Shown here: positions 43,201 through 55,200 of the stretch, in pieces | Numbering within the stretch: position 1 is the first letter of the stretch | Layout: each line of letters opens with the position of its first letter | From: Arcuatula senhousia | Lineage: Eukaryota; Mollusca; Bivalvia; Mytilida; Mytilidae | NCBI GenBank assembly: GCA_963971305.1 | Contig: OZ020303.1 | Location: 34,212,106-34,276,105 of the forward strand | Direction of reading: 5' to 3' | Length of the DNA: 64,000 nt | Program-made: the position numbers and the translations under genes | Notes under the pieces: generated by a model | What the model saw: only the letters and a program-made list of their open reading frames with translations | Told to the model about the DNA's origin: nothing | Database searches by the model: none

Positions 43201-46200
43201 AAGGAAAGGAACTTATTCAAAAGACAAATTTAAAGACTGGGAACTTTTTTTTTGGTTTTGGCGAGGCTCGGTAAAACAAAAACACAAGGATATGAGATAA
43301 TATAGGCTCCGCTCCACTTGCAAAAAGACTGAAAAATTCGTTCACTTGTGAAAGATCAGCCGGTCTTTTTAAAGAACTTATGTAAGAACCTTAAATACTT
43401 GTAGTCACTGCATAAAACATACATTGACACACTGTTAAATATAAAGAATCAACTGACTATGTTTTGTTCTGTGATTTCAGATGTTGATGTACCAGAACCT
43501 GATGAAAAATCAATCATCACTTATGTGTCCTCGATGTACGATGTCTTCCCAGAAGTACCCAGTGTTGAACAGACGTTACGAGATAATGTATGTAACACTA
43601 TGAAAATATTTACAAAAGACAATGCAGTTTACACCTATGCCTAAAAAATAGAACCTGATAATACATTCATTTCATCTTATTTCTTATGGTAGAAAAATTT
43701 AAATGCATATTATACAATCCAGTGATGACAACGTTTCAGTAAACTTGAAATACAAATCGAATATACAAAAAAATTGCATTTAATAACAAGGCTGTCAAGT
43801 TTTGAAGAGCTGCTTGCATGTGATTTGCCAAAAAATTGAGGGATCAAAGGAAAAAATTAAAGAATAACAGAAATTTGCAACCATATTTCCCACTAGATGC
43901 CTGACTTGACAGGCCTATAATAAGCTCTTCTAATTGTGTAAGACTACAGATTCTTGTTATGTGTTCATTCCCCCCACCCCTTCCCCCCAAAGAAAAATGA
44001 TACACCAAAGATTTGTGATAATCACCTGTAGATAATTAGGTTTGTCAGGTATCTGCCTTGTGGTCTCCTCCACCATCAAACCATACGGTCCTATGTAACA
44101 CATATGTGATAAAACAGAGTGAAAACCCTAATCACAAATCTTTTAGAATTACACTCTTTAATTGATTATTTTTTTTCAGGAGAGACAGGTGAAGTTAGCT
44201 GAGTACCATGAATTAGCTGATGCTCTGTGTAGCTGGCTGAAGGAGGCAACTGTTATCATGATGGACAAAAACTTCCCTTCAACACTTATAGAAATGAGAG
44301 TAAGTTGATGCAGATTGTGTTTTCTGGTCACATTTCTGGTCTGTTCGGGTCTGTTCGTCCGTCCGTCCGTTCGGATGTCCGTCCCAAATCCCATATTTCC
44401 AAATTTGCACTTACTGACAAATGCCACATCAATCATATTGGTATGGTAGGTGCATCTAGTGATGATAAGAACATTGCATGCTTCGGATGCTGGATGTGAC
44501 CTATATTTTCTGTATGAATGATCATGTACAGAAAAATGGTTAAGGTCTATTCCCTCTAACTGACAAGTGCTACATCAACCATATTGGTATGGTATGTGCA
44601 CCTAGTGATGCTAAGCACAATGCATGCTTGGGATGCTGGCAGTGACCTATATTTTCCGCATGAATGACCACTTATAGAAGAATGGTTAAAGTCCATTCCT
44701 TCTTACTTACAAATGCCATAGTGACCAAATTGGTATGGTAGGTGCATCTAGTGATGCTTAGCACAATGCATGCTTTGGATGCTGGATGTGACCTATATTT
44801 TCCGCATGAATGACCACTTATAGAAGAATGGTTAAAGGCTATTCCCACTTACTGACATGTGCCACATCTACTATATTGTTATGATAGGTGCACCTAGTGA
44901 TGCTAAGCACAATGCATGCTTCGGATGCTGGCTGTGACCTATATTTTCCGCATTAATGACCACTTATAGAAGAATGGATAAAGACCATTCCTTTTTATAC
45001 CCCGCCACACGAAGTGGCAGGGTATTATGTTATACCCTCAGTTTTTTTCGGTGTCTGTCCGTCCGTCCGTCCGTCCGTCCGTCTGTCTGTCCGTCTGTCC
45101 GTCCCCCGAAGGTTTCCGACCAATAACTTGAAAACGCGTCAAAGGATTTGAATGATATTTTGCACAGCTGTTTAGTACAATAAAATACAGGTCAAGTTCG
45201 ATTTCCAGCATGATCCAAAAAATAGTTTTCAAGATAGGCCACTTTGAAAAATCAAATTTCATGAAATTTTGAGTTTCCGACCAATAACTTGAAAACGCAT
45301 CAAAGGATTTGAATGATATTTTGCACAGCTGTTTAGTACAATAAAATACAGGTCAAGTTTGATTTCCAGCATGATCCAATAAATAGTTTTCCAGATAGGC
45401 CACTTTGAAAAATCAAATTTCATGAAATTTTGAGTTTCCGACCAATAACTTGAAAACGCTTCATGGGATTCAAATGATATTTTGTACAGCTATTGAGTAC
45501 AATAAAATACAGGTCAAGTTTAATTTCCAGCTTGATATGAAAAATAGTTTTCGAGAAAGGCCACTTTGAAATCACATTTTATGAACTTTTGATATTATAA
45601 CGTGGCGGGGTATCATTTAATGTCCCATTACATGCCCTATTTTTTACTGACATGTGCCACATCAACTATATTGGTATAGTAGGTGCACCCAGTGATGCTT
45701 AGCACAATGCATGCTTCGGATGCTGGCAGTGACCTATATTTTCCGCATGAATGACCACTTATAGAAGAATGGTTAAGTTAAAGTCCATTCCTTCTGACTG
45801 ACAAGTGCCTTAATAGCAACCATGTTGATGCTTTAGTGATTTTGGAAAAAAATAAATGTTGGGAGATGGGGCATTATGTCTTTTGGACATATTCTTGTTT
45901 TTAAAAGTTTCAAAAAGGTGAATGATGTCTGCAGAGGATAAAAATATTTCGGTTGGTAACAGCAACTACTTACCACAGGCTATTGATATATATTTAGTAT
46001 GCAACATTAACACGAGGACCCATACCATTGGATTCACATGTAATTTCAAATTTGCTGCTTACCTTTTTCCTGTTTAAAAAATCTGGTAATTTTTGTCATT
46101 GACCCATATTTTACTCTTCTCTTTACAGTCTGTGATGGCCGAGTGTAAAAGGTTTCGATCAGAAGATGTACCTCCACGACATGATATTAAACAAAAACTA

Positions 46201-49200
46201 TCCAGAATTTATGATGAAATACAGGTAAGAGAAATTGGTTCTTTAAAGTTCTGCTTTAACTCCAACTTGCATCACCCAAAACTTCAAAATCAAGTTTCAT
46301 TACAACTACATAAACTGAACATAAACTTTGTACTGTTTAAGCATTGAGGACAACTTTTGTTTTTAAACAACAACATTTGTCACATTTGTCATAGCCAGCA
46401 ATGATGTTTTGTCAATATTTGTCTCCACTGTCATTTGTTTGGCTTCTTATAACTACTGGTCAAAGAGTAGATCTTGACAGCAAGTAATTTGCTCTTCCTG
46501 ATTTTCAAACGTTTATAGTGAAATTATTTGGACAGCTAGATCGATAATACAACCTGATTTTAAATGAAGAAAGAATTGCCTTTAAAATGATCTATCCCAT
46601 GACAATTTTAGCGGAAATATAGAGAAATAATTAGCAACATGGGGAGAACTGCTTCTGAGAAAAAGTGGTGAGATCTATTCTGTGACCAGTAAATTTAGGA
46701 TCTCGTTTAAGTTGATTGATGGTGGAAAGAAGCTAAGAAAGTAGATGAAGATAATGGACAGTCATGAATTCTTGCAACTGAACCTTCTTATCCAACATTT
46801 ATTCTTTAGATTTGTATTTCTCTTAATGGTTTAATTATCATGTCAAATGCTTATTTTACAGGGTCTAGGGCCAGGTGCTGGAGATATGGGCATCCCTGAT
46901 GAATTACATCCAGATAATATTAACAGACTATGGAACAGATTCTCATTTGCTCAACAAGAAAGGGACAGTCTAGTACAGTCAGAAGTTGTCAGGTAGGATG
47001 AATATCATTTGTTAGGGGTGACTGACAATGTACACTTAGTTTACCGACAATCCTAAGAACATTTTTACCAAAAATTAACAAAATCTTTGAATACTTGTGC
47101 TTCAATTCTTAAAATAAAAGAAAAGTAAATGAATTGTTTAAAGTCAGTTGACATTGAAATTTTATAGAATTCTTATAAAACAAACAAACAAAAGAAAATG
47201 AAAAATTGTTCCTGTGACAAAATATTCTTTTTGCAATGATATTATCACTTTATTATATAGACTAGAAAGATTACAACGATTAGCAGAGAAACTACACAGA
47301 GACTGTAAATACCAAGAGGAACAACTAGATGATATATCCATAGGGGTGTATGAGGAACAAGGCAGGGTAGATGTAGTACATCCACACGAAGCCAAGCGTA
47401 AATGTGATGCCTTAGACGAGGCCCTTCGTAATGTTGAGGAGAATGCCAGGAGCATGTTTCGTGATGTACAAGCTTTACAAGATGGAAGGTTCTCGACAGC
47501 AGATCAACTCAGCAGAAGGGTTTCACAAATACAGTCTAGAGTTTCGCAATTACGCACCCAGTTGTTTGGCGAAGTTGTACAGAAGCTTATTTCTAAGTCC
47601 TACATAGAGGAAGGAGTGACAGTGACCAAACGGAGAGAATATGTCACAGAAATACGACCTACGGATATGAACCCTACGTTTAAACATGTACATGAATGTC
47701 TGACATGGGTAGAGAACAAACAGGTTAGAAAATGTGCAATGTTAAGAGGGGTGGTATTATCAGAATCGATGTAGAGACAATTTTTATTGAAAACATAATT
47801 CAAGATAATGGTTGCTGTTTAAATGATAATTATACTGTTTTCAAATTGAAGATTTACATATGTTATTGAATGATCAATCAGCACAACAATTTGTAATTAA
47901 AATATAAGAAATTTATTTTATGCTGCGTTCACACTTACAAATAATGCGCATTCAATTCGATTTCAATTCGCATTCAAAAATTTTGACGCGTTCACACATA
48001 AAAACTATTTGAATGCGAATCAATTCGAATTGAAATAATGCGGATTATCCAATTCGCTATGATGATACGTTTTCGATAATTCGAATTGGATAATTCGCAT
48101 TGCATTGTCGTGTGAATGGAAACTTTTATTCAATTCGAATTGTATGACAAGTGTCCTAAATATATCTAGTTGCATCAAATAAAATATATCTATTTGCTTC
48201 GATTAGAAATATATTTAATTGCTTCAATTAAAAATAAATATCTAATTGCATCAATTGCAAATATATCTAACATCAAAAGAAACGGAGTAAAAAAAGGGGG
48301 CACACATGAACTTTTAACGATTACGACGTCATTAATCCTTGACGTCATAGCAGAAATCCAGGAACCAAAAATGTCCAATGCGAATTGAGTAATAAAATAT
48401 GTGTGAACGGATATCAGTTTCAATTCGAATTGAATGCGAATTGAAGAAACGTGTGAACGCAAACGACGTTATCGAATTCGCATTCAGTTCAATGCGCTTT
48501 GGTAATGAGGATTGAATGCGCATTAAGTGGTTTTACGTGTGAACGCAGCATTACATTATTGCAGTCTTGATTAAATGACAATTGAATCTCCTTACCAATA
48601 TTAAAACCTTTTGATAAATAATAACAATAAACCACTTGGATATATTTGTTAAGGATGGGAGAAAGTAAATTTCAATCATGTATTTCCAGGCTGAGCTTGA
48701 GTCCCAAGAGTATGGTACAGACCTAACCACTGTAGAAACAATCAGTAACACACACCAACATGAACACCAACAAATACTGAATTTTCGAAGAGAAATAGAA
48801 AAATGTATCAGTGATGGAGTAAGTCATTATATTTGTTTCAGTGAATCTGGATCAAAGAGGATTTTTTCAAAGTTTAATGATTTTTTCAATTCGAAATATC
48901 TAATTCTATGATATGGATCCAGTGGAAGAAACAACACATTCTCTTTTATCTAAGTTATTAATTTTAACGATACATGTGTAGATAATTAGGTAATGATTCT
49001 TTAAGTTGTGAATTATAGTGTTAATTATTGATCGTAGATGACAATGTTTAAAACAATATAAACCTTAAAACTTCATTGTCAATAGGTTCGGTTCAGAATT
49101 TTAGAGGAACATTTGTTGAAACTTGACATAAAAAAAAAAACCATACATGTGCTAGCAAAATAAAGAAAGAAACACCTAATACACATGTGTTTCTACTTTA

Positions 49201-52200
49201 TTTTAACTTTCACATTTAATATTTTAGAGAACATTATCACCAGAGGACCAGAACTTGTATACAGAATGGTTGTCTAAAGTAGAAGTAGCATACTCTTTAC
49301 TTTCTGTAAGTGTCACTTCTTATAAGTAATTACATATTCCTTCAACTAGTTATTAAGTCAATGAGTTATTTTGATGTAAATTAATTCCTATATATTTCAA
49401 AGAGATGATTTGAAATTATGAACTTAGGTAACCAACATCGGTTTAAAGTTTTTTGCTTGCATTTGTTTCCATGTCATATACAGCCAAAAGAATACTTGTT
49501 AGCCAGATGTATAATTGTTTTCAACTGCTTGTATTTTGTTGTATTTGATGCATCCAATTATAATTGATTCAATTGCTCCATCAGCAAACTAATGCTTTGA
49601 TTATGATATTTCTTTTTATAGAAAACATCAACTAGACGTTCCAAGAGCTTGGATTCTCTGCGAGAGTTTTTGCAGTTAGCCATGCAGGAACTGATCTGGT
49701 TGAACAACAAAGAGGACCAACAGATATCCCGAGAAATAAACGCTAAAACAGACCCTCATACTGCAGATGGTGCTTACAAGGTGTGTGAAAAACTCCATCT
49801 CTCTAATGGGAATTTTAAAAGCACCAAAGGGCTATTCCAAAATAAATGAACAGGGGAATGGATTACACTTGAATTTACCTCATAAGCCCTCAATTTAGTT
49901 CACTGAATGGTGGTGTAAACCTACTAAATTTTCAGACTGGTTACCAATATTTTGAAGCTGGTGACCAGGTGACACCTTAAATTTCAAAAAAAATTATGCA
50001 TTAAATCATAAGTTTTGGCCAGCTCAATTTCAAAATGACCATCTAAAATTTCCTTCTAGTCACCATGCTGTCTACCACCTACAAAGTTTTAGTTATAGGA
50101 CTGCCCAATAATGCATCAAATTTTAATTAACTTCCTCCTGTTCAGTTATGAACCTTAATGCAAAAATACTGGCCATCTTTCTAATTTGAATTTAAGCAAT
50201 TTCCAGCCCCCATAATTTATTTCTGGAGTAGCCCTAAAGGATTATCATGCACTATAACAGGGAAGTAAAGGATCTTTTGAACACCATGTTTTTTCGAAGA
50301 TAATCTGCTTGAGATTATGTGAGAAAGGAAAGATAAGATAATAGAAATACAGGTTTTTAAGCATCTAAAAAAAATAATTGACTACAGAAGTTGAAAATTA
50401 AAAAAATACTTGTCCAAAGTAGTCTAATAAGATTGCATTCCATTTATTTTATTTTCTTACAAATTTGGTTAGTTATGTAGAAAAAGCATTAAAATACAGT
50501 AAAATTGGCAAAATTTTACAGAAAAAATACTATTTTGATTTCAGTGCCCTCTCCAAAAGGTTTGATTTGAATTGTGTTTGGCTTAAGTTTTGCCAATATT
50601 AACCAAAAGAACCAAAAAAAAAAAGGCTTTCAAAAATTTTTGTTCACGTTTTCACCGCATGCTTCTGTTCAGTTTGATTAAGTAGCATGAAAGGCTTATA
50701 GAACTGCATGTTTTTAGTCAAAGCAGTCAAATTTAGACAATTTTTGTGAATTTTTGTTCGGTTGATTTTGTTCCCCTGCTCTGGTGTTTTGGTTGATGTA
50801 AAGAAGATATTTTAACAGTAAGTGTCTTGAAAATGAGTGAGTTGTGTGAGCTATTAAACTTTTTAAATAACCACTGTTTATGGGCGTCCATAATAGAATT
50901 TAAGATGAGGGAAAAATGTAAACATACATAATGTATGTTTTGGTTTTTTCAACTTTAGATGAAATCCTATACATTTTAAGTGGTTAAAGATTGGTGTTAG
51001 TCTTTTATTGCCTATTTGTAAATTTACAAGAAGACCACAGTAAACAGTGAACATTTATAGCTGTTTGATAAGAGCTTCTAGTATCACCAAAGCCACAATG
51101 CTACAATATAAGTTCACATTGTGTTTTATTAACATTGAATATATAGCTTATGACAAAAAAGTACCCATAAACTATTCTACATCTAAAATAAAGATTTTTT
51201 ATGGACATAGAAAGGCAAATAAAGCATACACAAAGAAAGGATGAACTTTATAATATGTTGAGTTTTTATGCAAAAAGAGTGACAATTATTCAAAGCTCAA
51301 TATTTTGAAATTAATTTCAGTGATTGTGTCTGATGTGATTTTATTAAACATGTCATTAGAGAATGATGTTTAGCATTTAGAAAATTCTTTGCTGCAGTTT
51401 TATTAAGTGAAAAAAAAAAGTTTCTTCTTTTTCATGTCTTAATGTCCTTTGCAATAACTTTTTTATCTCTTTTCCAGAGTTTGATACATGAACTGGAGTT
51501 GAGGGAAGTACAATTCAATTCTGTTCAAGAACGAGGGACTGCCTTGGTACTGGACCGACATCCAGCAGCCGATACGATTAAGGCTTATCTGGAGGAAATG
51601 CAGTCACAGTGGTCATTACTTTTACAATTAACATTGTGTTTAGAATCACAAGTCAAATCTATCACTACATTCCATGATTTCTTTCAAGAGTGTCGCCAGT
51701 GTAATGCGGAGATGGCAAAATGTACAGAACTATTAAATACTGTTTATGGACAAGAAAATTTAAGTATAGACGATGCTAAAAGACAAGTTAGTGATTTACA
51801 TCAAATGCAAGAACAGTTAACCGAATTTGATAAGCGAATATCAAAACTAATTCAAACTGGTGATGAAGTTGTACCGTTGGAATTACGATCAGAAGTTCTT
51901 ACCTCCCCTTGTAGGACTCAGTGCTTGTGTACTTACAGAACATCAAAGGTTTGTTCATAAAAAAATTTGATACCGCAAATAGTATGGTTATAGAAGACCC
52001 TTGTTGGTTTAGTTTGAATTTAATTGGACTACATTTTATGCATGTCATTATACATATTGACAACATGTTTTATATATTGTTTTTGAAAGCACAAACAATG
52101 TCAGATTTAAAACTCTTGTTAGATTAGAACATGTTGTTTTCTCTAAATGATGTTACTGTTGAGGCTGCAGCAAACAATTGTGCAAGATATAGGGTGCTAT

Positions 52201-55200
52201 TTGGACAGTTGGGTGTAGTACATGTAGCTTTACCAGCATGAATATTTCAAAAAGAACTCATTTTGCCCACATGTATATTTCAAGTATGGCATAAAGCAAT
52301 GATTTGAAGGCATATGGATGCATAACAAATTCTTGTCCATTACAAGTTGACTTAAGATGAGAGCTTGCATAAGAATTGGTTTACATAGAAATAAGAAAGA
52401 AATGTCTTATATTTCAGGAAGTACTACAGAGAGGAAAGGAGTATGATTTGTTAGATAATTCTAATAGGACCAAATGGAAGGTGAGTTTAGATTCATTTAG
52501 TTAATGTTTTGTTTTGGCTTATAAAATTGAAAATTGGTATAAACCTAAAATCAAGAGAACACTCATTAATACTTTAAACATACTTATACTTATTTTCGTG
52601 AATTTACGATTTCATGCAATTTCACTGGCATTAATTTGGGTTTTCTGATCATCCTTTTTTTTCATACATATTATTCAATTTTGCAAAAAATGCCTGACTG
52701 CAAAATCTGTGAAAATAATTAGAATTGAGTGATTTCATTTTATTTGGCTTTCAAAATGTTGATCCAATTTATGTTTTATGAATGATTCATGACTTTAAAA
52801 CATTCAGGATTCAAGTCCTAAAAAACCTTTTGGTATGCTAGGTAAAGGGTCTGCCACAATCATATTAAGGTCTTGAAATATTTAAACCACTGCTTTTATC
52901 TTTACTTAATATTGATATAACTATTATAGGTGAGATTGTTAAATAATGAAGAAGAGACTGTACCAGCAATGTGTTTTGTAATCCCACCACCTAACCAAGA
53001 CGCAATAGCACAAGCAGAAAGGTATGTTATCATATTACCTTGAAATGTTACTACAATAATTTACTGATTTTAAACTGAAAAGTAATGTATTCAGGTTAGG
53101 AGAGTCAAATTGTTTCATATGTATTTAATCTCTCAGATGATAACCCTTGGCTAGCCAATGGAGTGTGATGTTTTCACACTGTTGTGAAGTTTACTTATTT
53201 TGGAATATTAATTATTTTGGGATTGCATGAAAATTGCACCAAAACCATTTTGACTTCAATTCTCCTAACTATGAGAATGATGTTTTCTTTTGTGAAGTTT
53301 AAAACATGATAAATATTGATTTGTAGGTTACATGTACAGTTTGAACATTTACACAGTTTATGGAAAATGAGACAAAGATCAACCAAGCACAATATGATAC
53401 TTAACACTGTCAGAGTCATTAAAAACTGGGATCTAAGACAGGTATGTCAGAGTCATTAAAAACTGGGATCTAAGACAGGTATGTCAGAGTCATTAGAAAC
53501 TGGGATCTAAGACAGGTATGTCAGAGTCATTAAAAACTGGGATCTAAGACAGGTATGTCAGAGCCATTAAAAACTGGGATCTAAGACAGGTATGTCAGAG
53601 TCATCAAAAACTGGGATCTAAGACAGGTATGTCAGAGTCATTAAAAACTGGGATCTAAGACAGGTATGTCAGAGTCATTAAAAACTGGGATCTAAGACAA
53701 GTATGTCAGAGTCATTAAAAACTGGGATCTAAGACAGGTATGTCAGAGTCATCAAAAACTGGGATCTAAGACTTTACAGTAATGTTACTCACCATAAAAG
53801 GAAGGGTTGGGCTGATTTTGGGTGTCCCCTCTTTTTTCGTTTAGAAATAAGAGGCCCAAAGGGGACCAATAAAGCGACTTTTTAAATTTTTCCCACAATA
53901 ACTTTTGTTCTGGTTGACCAAATGCTATGAAACTTTACAGTAATGTTACTTACCATAAAAGGAAGGGTTGGGCTGATTTTGGGTGTCCCCTCTTTTTTCG
54001 TTTAGAAACTAAGGGCCATAAAGGGGCCAAAAAAGCAACTTTTTTATTTGTTTCCACAATAACTTGTTTTGGTTGACCATATGATATGAAACTTTACAGT
54101 AGTGTTGCTCACCATAGATTAAAGGGTGGGGATGATTTGGGGTGTCCCCTCTCTTTTTGTTTAGGAACGAGGGGCCCAAAAGGGTAAAAAATGTGACATT
54201 TTTTATTTATGGTCCGATTTAGAAATTTTTTTTTTACAGGTTAATTTTGGTCATATATTGGATACAAAATGGAGGATATAATTTTTTCTTGACCCACCTT
54301 TTCTGTTTAGCAATAAGGGGACCAAAAGGGAAAATAGAAACTATTTTTTTGGTCTATTTTTACAATATTGGGTGGCATGTGACAAATATGCTTTGTAAGT
54401 CCACCATAGGATGCAAGTGTCAAAATATTTTGACTGTCCATATTGGGCCTAGAACGTACAGGGTTAAACGTTTTGCTGTGCGACGCAGGGCCAGACATCG
54501 ATTGGTCTTGTTTTCATAAAAAATGAATAACTCATATGCACTTATTTTAATTTAAAGAAATACATGAGGTCCAAATCCAATTTAATTTTGTATCTTGTAT
54601 TTTAGTTTATGAGTTTAGATCCTCAACGAAGAGAAATGTTTTGGAGAACAGTGAATGAAGATGCAGAGAAACTGATAACAGAAATCGGAGACTCGACCCA
54701 TGAGATGAGAAAGTTACGTGGAGAGTTAGCAGAGTGTAACCAAATCTTCCTTAGTCTTTCAGCCACAGCTCAAGAAGAAGGTAAGCACAATATTTGAATT
54801 TGAAAGTCTAGCATAATATGTAACTTATTTTCTTGATTGCCAAACCAACATTGATCTTGAATTTGGTTTAACATTGCTTCAAATCTTGTTTACTTGTGAA
54901 TGGGATACACTAGTTTAAACATATATATTTATCCTGGATTGGGAAACAAGCTTAATGCTTATGTAAATCCCTCTCCAGCTTGCAGGTTGCAAGTGTGGCC
55001 CCCATTGAGCCTACTCTTATCAAACTCTACAAAGGGGTCTTTAACGTGCATGGGGTATTGCTCTCCACATACAAGGGACAACCTTTTTTCGTCCCTTCCG
55101 AAGAACTAGCATGGGATACACTGATGTTTAATCTCAAAATGTTGTATAAATCTTTATCTTTGACCTCAAATTTTCACATTTGTTTAAATAAAGGGATGGT

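Noticed and set aside
53442..53772. CRISPR-like array of regular repeats
   Set aside because: Contiguous 37-bp tandem repeat with no spacers, in a eukaryotic intron; it is a minisatellite.
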